Positions 1 to 8,885 of a stretch of DNA of 64,000 nt are shown here, one piece after another. The stretch's first letter is position 1; every line of letters begins with the position of its first letter. The stretch comes from Lysinibacillus composti (GTDB taxonomy: Bacteria; Bacillota; Bacilli; Bacillales_A; Planococcaceae): contig NZ_JAFBDY010000002.1 of NCBI RefSeq assembly GCF_016908465.1, forward strand, positions 62,001-126,000, given 5' to 3'. The notes below the pieces were generated by a model that was given only the letters and a program-made list of their open reading frames with translations, had not been told where the DNA came from and did not search any database. The position numbers and the translations under genes are program-made.

Positions 1-22
1 AACTGAAAGAGAAGGATAATAT

Positions 23-1912
23 ATGAGTCATTTAATCGTATCAAATTTAACGAAAACTGTGGGAGATAAAACTCTCTTTAAAAATATCGAATTTACTATA
101 TATGAAGGTGAACGTGCTGGGTTAATCGGCATTAATGGTACAGGGAAATCTACTTTATTATCGATTTTAGCAGGTATACAAGAAGCTGATTCAATCGAAT
201 TGGATCACCCAAATAAATATCGTGTGGCTTACTTACCACAAGAGCCACAATTTAATGAAGGAGAAACTGTATTACAAGCAGTATTCTCTGGTAATTCTCC
301 AATTTTACAATTGAACCGAGAATACGAAGAAACTGTTACGCAGCTATCAAAAAATCCTGAATCAGAAGAATTACAAAATAAATTATTTAGACTACAACAA
401 CAAATGGACAATGAGAAGGCTTGGGATGTCAACGCACTAGCAAAACAATCACTTACAAAACTGGGGATTGATATGTATGATGCGATTGTTTCAAGCCTAT
501 CAGGTGGACAACAAAAAAGGGTGGCTCTTGCAAAAGTACTAATTGAACCTGCAGATCTTTATTTGTTAGATGAACCTACGAACCATTTAGATGTTCAATC
601 AACTGAGTGGTTACAAGAGATGGTCACACGTTTAAAAGGTGCAGTTATTTTCATCACCCATGACCGTTATTTTTTAGATGAAATATCCACACATATTTAT
701 GAACTTGCTAATCAAACCCTGTATCGTCATACAGGTAATTATGCAGACTATTTGGAAGCACGTGCTATTCGCGAGGAAATGCGTGCTGCAACACAAGATA
801 AATTACGAAATCGTTATCGTTCAGAATTGAAATGGATTCGTCGAGGAGCAAAAGCCCGCACAACGAAACAAAAGGCTAGAATTCAACGTTTCGAGCAATT
901 AGATGATCAAATTGATCGTAACACCGATGATGCGAATTTAGAATTATCTTTGGCAACGACAAGACTAGGAAAAAAAGTTATTGAAGGTGAACATCTATCA
1001 AAAACTTTTGCTGACCGTGTAATCCTTGAAGATTTTAACTTTTTACTACAACAAGGAGATCGTATTGGTATTATTGGGGCCAATGGTTATGGCAAATCAA
1101 CCTTGTTAAATATCATTGCTGGAGAAATACAGCCTGATGAGGGTGAAGTAATTGTAGGTTCAACGGTTAAACTGGCACATTTCAAACAAGTGTTGCCAAA
1201 AATGAATGAGAACGAACGAATGATTGAGTATATTCGAGAAGCATCAAATGATATTACGGATGCGGAGGGTGTACGATATTCTGCTGCTCAAATGCTAGAA
1301 AGATTTTTATTCCCATTACATACCCATGGAACTCCCATTGGAAAGTTATCAGGTGGAGAAAGAAAACGTCTGCATTTATTACGATTATTAATGGAACAGC
1401 CAAATGTTCTTTTACTAGATGAGCCTACAAATGATTTAGATATTGAAACACTTGGTGTACTAGAGGACTTTATTGAACACTTCCCAGGTGTCGTCATGAC
1501 CATATCCCATGACCGTTTCTTCCTAGACCGAATCGCAAAAAAACTTTGGATTTTAGATGGACAAGGAAATGTAAATGAAAGTTTAGATATCTATAGTGAC
1601 TATTTAGAAAAGCAAGCACTTGCCCAAAAAATAGAAGCAAAAGAGGAAAAAGTTGAAAAACAACCAAAGCTTCAAAAAACAAAAAACGAAAAGAAAAGGC
1701 TAACGTTTAAAGAACAAAAAGAATGGGAAACAATTGGTGACCAAATTGCTAAAGTGGAAGAGGACATTATGACTACAGAGGAGGAAATTTCCACTGCTGG
1801 TTCTGACTTTACAAAACTTCAGCAATTAACAGTCAAACTAGATGAGTTAAATACGGAGTATGAACGTTTAATTGAAAGATGGTCTTACTTAGAAGAAATT
1901 GTAAAAGGATAG
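23..1912 (+). CDS. yfmR: ABC-F family ATPase (YfmR/Uup type)
   Basis: Cytosolic ABC-F protein with two ATPase domains and no membrane segments. Walker A motifs are GINGTGKST (about residue 37) and GANGYGKST (about 350). Signature motifs are LSGGQQKR and LSGGERKR, and the Walker B/D-loop motif LLDEPTNHLD or LLDEPTNDLD occurs in each half. A basic linker (about 255-300) separates the domains, and a charged coiled coil (about 535-629) forms the C-terminus. ABC-F proteins bind ribosomes and rescue stalled translation. The length of 629 residues and the C-terminal coiled coil fit B. subtilis YfmR. No antibiotic-resistance role is visible. The start follows an AGAAGGA ribosome binding site. The next gene starts 12 nt downstream, so the two are probably co-transcribed. 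Confidence 0.9.
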   Translation: MSHLIVSNLTKTVGDKTLFKNIEFTIYEGERAGLIGINGTGKSTLLSILAGIQEADSIELDHPNKYRVAYLPQEPQFNEGETVLQAVFSGNSPILQLNREYEETVTQLSKNPESEELQNKLFRLQQQMDNEKAWDVNALAKQSLTKLGIDMYDAIVSSLSGGQQKRVALAKVLIEPADLYLLDEPTNHLDVQSTEWLQEMVTRLKGAVIFITHDRYFLDEISTHIYELANQTLYRHTGNYADYLEARAIREEMRAATQDKLRNRYRSELKWIRRGAKARTTKQKARIQRFEQLDDQIDRNTDDANLELSLATTRLGKKVIEGEHLSKTFADRVILEDFNFLLQQGDRIGIIGANGYGKSTLLNIIAGEIQPDEGEVIVGSTVKLAHFKQVLPKMNENERMIEYIREASNDITDAEGVRYSAAQMLERFLFPLHTHGTPIGKLSGGERKRLHLLRLLMEQPNVLLLDEPTNDLDIETLGVLEDFIEHFPGVVMTISHDRFFLDRIAKKLWILDGQGNVNESLDIYSDYLEKQALAQKIEAKEEKVEKQPKLQKTKNEKKRLTFKEQKEWETIGDQIAKVEEDIMTTEEEISTAGSDFTKLQQLTVKLDELNTEYERLIERWSYLEEIVKG

Positions 1913-1924
1913 GAGGAACTGATC

Positions 1925-3040
1925 ATGAAAATTGTTACAATCGAACCAACTCCAAGCCCAAACTCAATGAAAGTTGTGATTGATGAGGAATTACCTTTTG
2001 GTAAAAGTTTTAATTATACAAAAGACAATCTAGATGAAGCACCGGAAGAAATTAAAGCCATTTTACATATTGAAGGAGTAAAAGGGGTTTATCATGTTGC
2101 AGACTTTTTAGCAATTGAACGAAATGCAAAATTCAGTTGGGAAAATATTTTATCAAATGTACGTACTGCATTAGGCGAAAAAGGCGATGTTATTGGCAAA
2201 GAAGAGCAACAAGTAGTGGACCATTATGGTGAAGTCTTTGTTCACGTCCAAATGTTTAGAGGGATCCCACTGCAAGTTAAAGTATTTGATTCATCTTCTG
2301 AACACCGTATTTCAACAGGAGAGCGTTTCGTGCAAGCCTTCCAATCTGTAGAAGTTAATAAATTTGATGACAACTATATTTTAGAACGTAAATGGGTTGA
2401 CTTCGGTGTGCGTTACGGAGATAAGGAGGAAATTGCCCAAAATATTTTACAAGAAATTGATGCAACTTATCCGGAAGAACGCATTGCTAAAATCGTCGAA
2501 GCGGCCAATACAAAAAAATCTGTTACGGTCGAGCGCAAAAAAATTGCAGTAGAAGAGTTCGATGTAGAAGATTGGCATACGAGATTCCAATTACTTGATC
2601 AAATACCGGACCCTGAACTCGATGATCTTCCACTTTTAGAGAAAGCGTTAGAAGATGAGCAAATGTCTATTCGACGTCTTGCAGTCGTCTATTTAGGGAT
2701 GATTGAAGATGAAAAAGTGGTCCCACTACTTTCCCGTGCATTAAAAGATAAAAGTGCCGCCGTGCGTCGTACTGCAGGGGATTGCATGAGTGACTTAGGC
2801 TTGGCAGAATTTGAGCATGCAATGATTGAAGCATTGAAGGATAAAAACAAACTTGTTCGTTGGCGCGCGGCTATGTACCTATATGAAACAGGAACTGAAA
2901 ACGCATTACCTGCACTTCATGAAGCAGAAGAAGACAAAGAATTCGAAGTGAAACTACAAGTCAAAATGGCAATCGCTCGTATCGAACAAGGCGAAGAAGC
3001 AAAAGGATCCGTTTGGAAACAAATGACCGAGCACAGATAA
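1925..3040 (+). CDS. ypgR: CvfC/YpgR-type protein: Nfu N-terminal domain plus HEAT repeats
   Basis: The first 85 or so residues (TPSPNSMKVV, then HIEGVKGVYHVADFLAIER) match the scaffold Nfu/NifU N-terminal domain. Residues from about 220 to the end form HEAT-like helical repeats (LEDEQMSIRRLAVVYLG, LKDKSAAVRRTAGDCM, LKDKNKLVRWRAAMYL). This architecture is that of S. aureus conserved virulence factor C and B. subtilis YpgR, whose biochemical role is not settled. The Nfu domain suggests a link to iron-sulfur or redox biology, which is inference. It lies 12 nt behind the ABC-F gene with an AGGAGG site and is followed by a strong terminator. Confidence 0.85.
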   Translation: MKIVTIEPTPSPNSMKVVIDEELPFGKSFNYTKDNLDEAPEEIKAILHIEGVKGVYHVADFLAIERNAKFSWENILSNVRTALGEKGDVIGKEEQQVVDHYGEVFVHVQMFRGIPLQVKVFDSSSEHRISTGERFVQAFQSVEVNKFDDNYILERKWVDFGVRYGDKEEIAQNILQEIDATYPEERIAKIVEAANTKKSVTVERKKIAVEEFDVEDWHTRFQLLDQIPDPELDDLPLLEKALEDEQMSIRRLAVVYLGMIEDEKVVPLLSRALKDKSAAVRRTAGDCMSDLGLAEFEHAMIEALKDKNKLVRWRAAMYLYETGTENALPALHEAEEDKEFEVKLQVKMAIARIEQGEEAKGSVWKQMTEHR

Positions 3041-3046
3041 TGAGAA

Positions 3047-3082
3047 AAGTGAAATCGAGGAAATCGATTTCACTTTTTTTCT
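3047..3082 (+). terminator. Rho-independent terminator after ypgR
   Basis: A perfect 12-bp stem (AAGTGAAATCGA with TCGATTTCACTT) and a 5-nt loop are followed by a run of T. It ends the ABC-F/ypgR transcript. Confidence 0.9.
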
Positions 3083-3216
3083 TTTCTTGATGTGATACAA
3101 AATTCATCAGAGTCAACTCTTCAAAAGTGTGATGAAGGGGAAAAGAGGTGATAAAAATAAGAAACCCTCTTCAAGCCATCACTATATAACGGAAGAAACT
3201 TCGCTTAATTTAGAAA

Positions 3217-3372
3217 ATCCCTTTATTTTCTGCAGTATAAAGGAACATCTTTCCCTTATGTGAATAAAATCCTTAAATTTTCCCTTATTTAGAGCAATTA
3301 AGAGAAAAATCTTCCCTTATTCGTGCCATCTAAGCCCTCACTAAGTACATTAGGGGAATATTTTTCCGTTAT
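3217..3372. repeat. Degenerate TTCCCTTAT repeats in a gene-free stretch
   Basis: In the 400-nt gap before the EamA gene a short motif close to TTTCCCTTAT recurs at 3217, 3250, 3279, 3312 and 3362, spaced 29-52 nt. The intervening DNA is AT-rich and codes for nothing convincing. A related arrangement (TTTCCTTTAT and ATAAAGGAA followed by TTTTTCC) occurs at 44281-44335. No function can be read from the sequence. Confidence 0.5.
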
Positions 3373-3482
3373 CTACGTCTTTCATTTTGGCAATGAAGAG
3401 AGAAAAGGTGCTACAAAACTGAAAAAGTCCACTACATTATTGGTAGTAATTTAAACTAGTATATAGTGATGCTGCGTATGAT

Positions 3483-4379
3483 CTATTGAACAACTTCACT
3501 CTCATTCGAAACAGCATCTTTTTTGGTAGGCATGAAAACTGTGTAAAGTATGCCTCCAAATATAAGTATGATGCCTAGTGACTGTAGCAGCGTCGGTCTA
3601 AAATCTAAAATGATCGTATCTAGCAAAATAGCGACAACTGGATCCATGAATACTAATACGGATACAACGATTGTAGGTAAGTGTCTGATACTATCAAAAA
3701 ATAAATAATAGACAAAACCAGTATGAATGATTCCCGTACCTAAAATAAACAACCAATTTGTTGTCGTTAATCCTTGGAAAACCGAAAAATCACAAATGGG
3801 TAGGAGCATTATAATTCCTACAAACGTTTGTAAAAAAGTCGTGGCATAAGGTGACAAACTACTAAGTGTTTTGCTTAAGAACATTGTGGATGCATAACAA
3901 ATAGCTGAAAGTAATGCCCAAATAAAGCCTGAGTTGAAAAATTGTTCGATTGAAGTAAAATTGTCAATTCCTACTATGAAAATACTGCCAATAAAACAGA
4001 TGACCGTAGCCAAAATACCGCGTAAAGTCATTCGTTCTTTTAAGAGGATTGCTCCTAAAATTAATACAAAGATGGGCGCTAAATTATATATTGAAATAGC
4101 AACTGAAATTGACATTTCTTCAAATGCCTTGAATAAAAATACCCAATTCATTACGAGGAAAATCCCACAAAATAGTGTTTGAATTACTTCTTTTCGATTC
4201 CATGCTTCATGTTTATGTCCACCTGTAAAAAACCACATCGCACTTAAAAATACTGTTGCAAAAATACAACGGACAAAAACAAGTTCGACGGCTGGGATTC
4301 CTGTATGTATGGTGAAAAAACCAATGGAACCAAATATGGCCATTGAGATGGTTAATTTCATCATGGCGGATACATTCAT
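3483..4379 (-). CDS. EamA/DMT-superfamily transporter
   Basis: A membrane protein of about 298 residues with ten hydrophobic segments arranged as two EamA repeats of five. This is the usual size and layout of drug/metabolite-transporter permeases such as RhaT, YdcZ-like and amino-acid exporters. A longer reading frame begins at 4433, but the start at 4379 is preferred because a TAGGAT-like site precedes it and the protein then begins close to the first membrane segment. The substrate cannot be inferred. The gene stands alone, with terminators or other genes on both sides. Confidence 0.8.
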   Translation of the reverse strand: MNVSAMMKLTISMAIFGSIGFFTIHTGIPAVELVFVRCIFATVFLSAMWFFTGGHKHEAWNRKEVIQTLFCGIFLVMNWVFLFKAFEEMSISVAISIYNLAPIFVLILGAILLKERMTLRGILATVICFIGSIFIVGIDNFTSIEQFFNSGFIWALLSAICYASTMFLSKTLSSLSPYATTFLQTFVGIIMLLPICDFSVFQGLTTTNWLFILGTGIIHTGFVYYLFFDSIRHLPTIVVSVLVFMDPVVAILLDTIILDFRPTLLQSLGIILIFGGILYTVFMPTKKDAVSNESEVVQ

Positions 4380-4530
4380 ATACAATCCTACTTTCTGATT
4401 AATATTCTTATAGTATAAAGCAATAAAGTTCAAACATGGTAAAATAGTTTGTAAATGAACTACAAATGACTATGAAATTTAAAAGGATGAAGAGAGTATA
4501 TGAAATGAACTTCATGGGGGCACCTCATAC

Positions 4531-4572
4531 AAAAAAGAAAAGTACCATTCAATCCAATGTTGAATGGCACTC
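4531..4572 (-). terminator. Terminator of the gene at 4599-5000
   Basis: Read on the minus strand, GTGCCATTCAA pairs with TTGAATGGTAC and is followed by TTTTCTTTTTT. It lies just past the stop codon of the leftward gene. Confidence 0.8.
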
Positions 4573-4598
4573 TCAGATTAAATTAAAATAAGGTGTGT

Positions 4599-5000
4599 TT
4601 AATTTTTTGCAACAGTTTGTAAAAATTCATCTCGTTGGTCTGCCTCTTGTTGAACCCCGTTTAAAAGAAGTACACCCGTGTCATAATTGCTTTGATCTTT
4701 TTCTACAACAAATTGCAAATTAATCTCGTTTTTTTCTCCGTTCACAGGGCATGTCCCTTTATATTCTACGACATGTTGATTTTTTTGGGTTTGAAAGTAT
4801 ACCCATTTGCCTTCTTCACAATAATTTGTGAAAGCCTCATCTAATGTCACAGAATCTGAATTATTCATCTTCGTTTCTTTTATATATGAAATATATTCAT
4901 TATCTGTTATTTCTTCTTGCGGCCCGTAAAAGTACCAAAAGATGCCGATAATTATTAGTGGAACAATCCATAAAATCGTCCTTTTCGAAACATTTTGCAT
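4599..5000 (-). CDS. Membrane-anchored small protein of unknown function
   Basis: 133 residues. One N-terminal membrane segment (about 9-27: ILWIVPLIIIGIFWYFYG) is followed by an extracytoplasmic domain of about 100 residues. That domain reads like the small domain found attached to zinc-ribbon or membrane anchors in many Firmicutes, in which a short helix (SVTLDEAFTNYC) precedes strands with a WVYF...VVEYKG pattern and an INLQFVV strand. Two cysteines (in NYCEEG and GTCPV) could form a disulfide outside the cell. A good ribosome site (AAAGGGAGATTAGG) precedes the start. It is monocistronic with its own terminator, and no function is assigned. Confidence 0.65.
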   Translation of the reverse strand: MQNVSKRTILWIVPLIIIGIFWYFYGPQEEITDNEYISYIKETKMNNSDSVTLDEAFTNYCEEGKWVYFQTQKNQHVVEYKGTCPVNGEKNEINLQFVVEKDQSNYDTGVLLLNGVQQEADQRDEFLQTVAKN

Positions 5001-5233
5001 ACACCTAATCTCCCTTTGAAACTTTTATTTTATTATATCATCAGGTAACGATGTTTTTCTAGAATAAGATAGTTATTTTCTATTTAATAACGAATATTCA
5101 AAAGATGATAGAAAATTGGAAATATGAAAGGTGGAAGTTACTAGTTCAAAACGGCCAATAATGTATTTTTGGCTTTTTTACAAAACGTCATTTTCAAATT
5201 ATACTTAAGGCAGATGTAAAAGGAGGGTTTGCG

Positions 5234-7306
5234 ATGAAGAGAGCGTTATTGATCGCTGAAAAACCATCTCTCATGCGTGATATTCAAAAAGTTTATAAAA
5301 AAACTACTTTACCTTATGAAATTGATTTTTCTTCATTCGTAGGTCACGTTGTTGAATTAAAAGAACCACATGAATATAAACCGGAATGGAAGAAGTGGAA
5401 TCTCGATGTATTACCGATGATTCCTGAGAGATATGAATTTCGAGTGAAGAAAAGTGCCTATAAAGTCTATAAGGATATAGAGCAAACTTTAAAATCAAAT
5501 CATTATGATTTCATCATTAATGCCTGTGATGCTGGGATGGAAGGGGAAAATATCTTTTATTCCTTTTACAAACGTGTGGGATGTAAGCTTCCAGTAAAGA
5601 GGTTTTGGACTTCTCAAACGACTGATACAGCAATTCAGAAGGCGCTACAACAATTGATTGATGAAAATGATGCGATGATTCGTAATTTGCGCAATGCCGC
5701 GATGTATCGTTCGGTTTTTGATTGGTTGATTGGCCTGAATTTAACACGAGTGGCAACGGTAAAAGGTGGACGGATCATTAAAGTGGGACGAGTGATGACT
5801 CCTACTTTAGCTATTGTTGTTAAAAGAGAATTAGAGATTCGTAATTTTAAACCCGAACCCTATTTTCAAATAGAAATAGACTTAGATTCGTTTAAGGCAA
5901 TGTGGTTTGATCCCAAAACAAATGACAACAAAATAAAGAATAAAGAGCTTGCAGAAGCAATTAAATCGCAGTTGATGGGTATAGCAAGAGTAGTAGATGT
6001 GAAAACAGAGAGGAAGTCGATGTATGCTCCATCCCTCCATTCATTATTAGAGCTACAAAAGGAAGCCAATAAATTTTTCGGCTTAACCTCTGCCCAAACA
6101 TTAAAAATTGCCCAAGGTCTTTATGAGAAAAAATTAATTACTTATCCGCGTACAGAATCGAAACATTTACCGGCTGCATTTGCAAAAACGATAGAAGACA
6201 ATATTCGAACACTCGCAAATCTAAATGAATATCAAGAAGTTGTGAAAAACATCTTATCTAATAAAAAACAAATAGAATATGTTCGTCATTCAAAACGATA
6301 CGTAGACGATAAAAAATTAACTGATCATCATGCTATTACCGTTACGGATGTTGCGATAGGAAAGAAAAAGCTCACAGCAGATGAATTAAAAATTTATCAT
6401 TTAATTGCGAGAAGATTACTTTCAATTTTCTTACCACCTTATCTAATTGATAAAACAGCTGTAGTTTTACAATCTGGTGAGCATTTCTTTAAGGCGAATG
6501 GAATTTCTATAATCGATAAGGGTTACACGGTTCTTTATGAGAGCTTTAACAAGAAAAATGAGCGCCCATTACCAATGCTTCAAATAAATATGGAACTACC
6601 GATTCGCCAGGCAGAGGTTTTATCCAAAATGACGGAGCCTCCTCAACGATACACAGATAGTACACTACTTGATGCAATGTTTCACGCAGGTAGATTTGTT
6701 GAAGATAAAGAACTGCAAAGGATATTAAAAGATGCAGAGGGAATTGGGACTTCTGCAACACGTGCCGAAATTATTGAGAAACTTATCTCCATTGGCATGA
6801 TTGGAAGACAAGGAAAATCATTTATTGCGACCCAGTTTGGCATTGATGTAATTGAAAGTCTTGGAAATCATGACGTCGTATCTCCTGTCCTTACAGCTAT
6901 ATGGAGTAAAAAACTAAAAGATATCGTTGATGGTCATTTAAGTTCTCGTCAATTTTATGGAGAGATGCTGCAGTTTGTTCAGGAAACAACCGCTCGTTTG
7001 AAATCTATAGAGATGGAAGTAGCAGAAAAACAAACGGTAGTAGTTGGAAAGTGCATTAAATGTGGGTCCTCAGTTGAAGAAGGATTTAAAGGCTATGCTT
7101 GTTCAAATAAAGCATGTAAATTTTTCATAAGTAAAACCTTGATGAAAGCGAAAATTACGTCTACAGATGCTAAAAAATTATTAACAGGAAAAGAGACGAG
7201 AGAGATTCGGTTTACATGGAAAAGTGGAAAAAAAGGAAAAGCGAAACTGAAACTGAATGGTGAAAAACTCGAATTTGTATTTTCGCAATCTAAGGAACAA
7301 AAGTAG
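5234..7306 (+). CDS. topB: DNA topoisomerase III (type IA)
   Basis: 690 residues. An N-terminal TOPRIM domain starts at LLIAEKPS with the acidic motif NACDAGMEGE at about residue 96. The topoisomerase IA core carries the active-site tyrosine in LITYPRTESKHLP (about residue 304). A C-terminal zinc ribbon (CIKC...C....C, about 603-625) is present. The enzyme breaks and passes single strands, decatenating replication and recombination intermediates. Family members usually read DAGREGE; here methionine replaces that arginine. The length is close to Bacillus TopB. The start follows AGGAGGG. No plasmid or integrative-element genes surround it, so it is probably chromosomal. Confidence 0.9.
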   Translation: MKRALLIAEKPSLMRDIQKVYKKTTLPYEIDFSSFVGHVVELKEPHEYKPEWKKWNLDVLPMIPERYEFRVKKSAYKVYKDIEQTLKSNHYDFIINACDAGMEGENIFYSFYKRVGCKLPVKRFWTSQTTDTAIQKALQQLIDENDAMIRNLRNAAMYRSVFDWLIGLNLTRVATVKGGRIIKVGRVMTPTLAIVVKRELEIRNFKPEPYFQIEIDLDSFKAMWFDPKTNDNKIKNKELAEAIKSQLMGIARVVDVKTERKSMYAPSLHSLLELQKEANKFFGLTSAQTLKIAQGLYEKKLITYPRTESKHLPAAFAKTIEDNIRTLANLNEYQEVVKNILSNKKQIEYVRHSKRYVDDKKLTDHHAITVTDVAIGKKKLTADELKIYHLIARRLLSIFLPPYLIDKTAVVLQSGEHFFKANGISIIDKGYTVLYESFNKKNERPLPMLQINMELPIRQAEVLSKMTEPPQRYTDSTLLDAMFHAGRFVEDKELQRILKDAEGIGTSATRAEIIEKLISIGMIGRQGKSFIATQFGIDVIESLGNHDVVSPVLTAIWSKKLKDIVDGHLSSRQFYGEMLQFVQETTARLKSIEMEVAEKQTVVVGKCIKCGSSVEEGFKGYACSNKACKFFISKTLMKAKITSTDAKKLLTGKETREIRFTWKSGKKGKAKLKLNGEKLEFVFSQSKEQK

Positions 7307-7409
7307 AAACAGACATATTCATTCTTCATTTCTTTATGCATTTGCCTCTTCGGTCACTAAGAAACTTGCATATATTGGAATAATCTCTTAAGAGGGGAGG
7401 TAATGGTAG

Positions 7410-7877
7410 ATGAAAGGAAGAACTGATTCTATGCGCCAGCATAAATGTCACTGTAAAAGCCATGATTTCAAGGATGATTGTCATTGTAATTGCAATGATT
7501 TTAAGGATGATTGCCTCTGTAAGCATCATGACGATGAAGAATATCGCCATTGTCATAAATGTAGAAAATGTCATCAAAAAAATAGTAGTAAACATTGTAG
7601 TTCATGCCAAACTTCCTTCTGTGATGATTGTCATGATTTCTTTGATATTACTCTCGCAGGTTTACGTGATACCTTCAACTTCAAATTGTTAAATAATCAC
7701 AAATGCCGCATACAGGTTGAGTTAATAGCAGGGCGTCCAATAAAAGGGCAAACGTGCAATGTGGGAATTGATTTCATCGATATTAAAAGAGATGATGGAA
7801 AAATTGTAACGATTTTAAAAGATAAAGTGAGTCATATTATATGGGCTAATAAAAGATGTCCACGATGCCGTAACTAA
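7410..7877 (+). CDS. Cys/His-rich protein with C-terminal barrel-like domain, possibly spore-coat
   Basis: 155 residues. The first 80 are extremely rich in Cys and His with repeated HCHCK, CHCNCND, CLCKHH, CHKCRKC and CSSC motifs, which could bind zinc or copper. The C-terminal part (about 85-150) reads as a small beta-barrel-like unit, VELIAGRPIKG...VGIDFIDIKRDDGKIVTIL...VSHIIW. That unit resembles segments in the proteins at 8886, 9735, 10068 and 14195 near the manganese oxidase. Cys-rich proteins of this kind are typical of Bacillus spore coats. A GGGGAGG site precedes the start. Coat location and metal binding are inferences. Confidence 0.6.
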   Translation: MKGRTDSMRQHKCHCKSHDFKDDCHCNCNDFKDDCLCKHHDDEEYRHCHKCRKCHQKNSSKHCSSCQTSFCDDCHDFFDITLAGLRDTFNFKLLNNHKCRIQVELIAGRPIKGQTCNVGIDFIDIKRDDGKIVTILKDKVSHIIWANKRCPRCRN

Positions 7878-8345
7878 GAAATATTAAGGGCTATTTCTTC
7901 AATTCAGTTCAAAAATTTTGAATAGGATAATCATAAAAATGAAATGGGATTATTTCTATTTGAAAACCATAACATTTTTAGAAAAATATATAGCAGTTGG
8001 ACTTTCCTAAGCGTAGCGAAAACGATATAGAAATAATAATAGAAGGTACTACCCTTGAGGGTGGCAAATGAACAGTAATATATCATACTGTTTCGTCAGT
8101 TTAATGCCACCCCTGTTCAAGGGTCATTTATTATTTTGTGAGGACAAAAGATCAACCCCCAGTATATGACAAGAAAAAAAGCACCACCTTTCAGATGAAT
8201 TTCCCTCATTCAAATTTTTTGTTATCCTGTTGCTTTGTTTGAATTTGATATAAATCGAGAATACGAGGGGATGAAAACGAGGTATTGTATTGGGAAACTT
8301 TATTTATTTTATAGAAAGTATAGCTAACATTTGAAATCAATTTCT
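7878..8345. other. Intergenic stretch holding one large inverted repeat
   Basis: No convincing gene. The central part contains the inverted repeat at 8051-8124. The remainder is AT-rich without recognisable signals. Confidence 0.6.
8051..8124. repeat. Nested inverted repeat, candidate structured RNA or miniature element
   Basis: Outer arms ACCCTTGA/TCAAGGGT and inner arms GGGTGGCA/TGCCACCC form a 16-bp stem with one 4-nt bulge. A second hairpin (AACAGTA/TACTGTT) lies in its loop. An AT-rich tail follows. The layout fits a two-hairpin RNA, a bidirectional terminator, or a non-autonomous palindromic element. No flanking target duplication was identified. Confidence 0.55.
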
Positions 8346-8753
8346 TTAGGATCGTACAGAAAAACAAATTAATGCAAACATTACATATACAAGAAAAGTA
8401 CAAAACATAATCATACCAAACCCCGACATAACGCCAATCATTGGCCCCATAATCCCAGCCATTAACCCACTAGATATGCCGGATAGCAATGTTTGATAAT
8501 CAACTAACGCACCAAAAATTGCCCCAATAATAATAGCAAGTATTGTAGTGATAACTGTTATGAATGTATAGGAAGCAGGAAAGGTATTTCCAAGTAACGC
8601 TCCAACGGCGATTCCCATTACACCACTACTCGTCATTGCAATATTCATACCTAAATGATAGCTAATCACGAAACGCAATTTTAATAAAAACGTGTATGAG
8701 ATAAAACATACCAAAAAATAACTCACCAAAATAATAAGTAAAAGTGTACTCAA
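8346..8753 (-). CDS. Small multi-span membrane protein, unknown
   Basis: 135 residues, almost entirely hydrophobic with four to five membrane segments. Glycine-rich helices (GVMGIAVGALLG, IIIGAIFGAL, GLMAGIMGPMIGVMSGFGMIMF) contain GxxxG-type packing motifs. It is transcribed away from the mnx genes, with 132 nt between its start and the gene at 8886. The glycine-rich helices would suit a small channel or carrier, but no family is recognised. Its place beside the manganese-oxidase cluster may be coincidental. Confidence 0.6.
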   Translation of the reverse strand: MSTLLLIILVSYFLVCFISYTFLLKLRFVISYHLGMNIAMTSSGVMGIAVGALLGNTFPASYTFITVITTILAIIIGAIFGALVDYQTLLSGISSGLMAGIMGPMIGVMSGFGMIMFCTFLVYVMFALICFSVRS

Positions 8754-8885
8754 TTTTTCACCTCGTCACATTGTATGTATGACTTGTATAGGTAGATTAC
8801 TCTTATTTTGTTTCGGGAGTAGATACTCTCCGGACTGTGTGGTTGGCAAATTTGTTCTTCATTTATTAAGAAGGGATGTTTTAAA

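Noticed and set aside
7462-7692. Hydrophobic 76-codon frame inside the Cys/His-rich gene
   Set aside because: Shadow frame of the 7410-7877 gene caused by its repetitive codons; no ribosome site.
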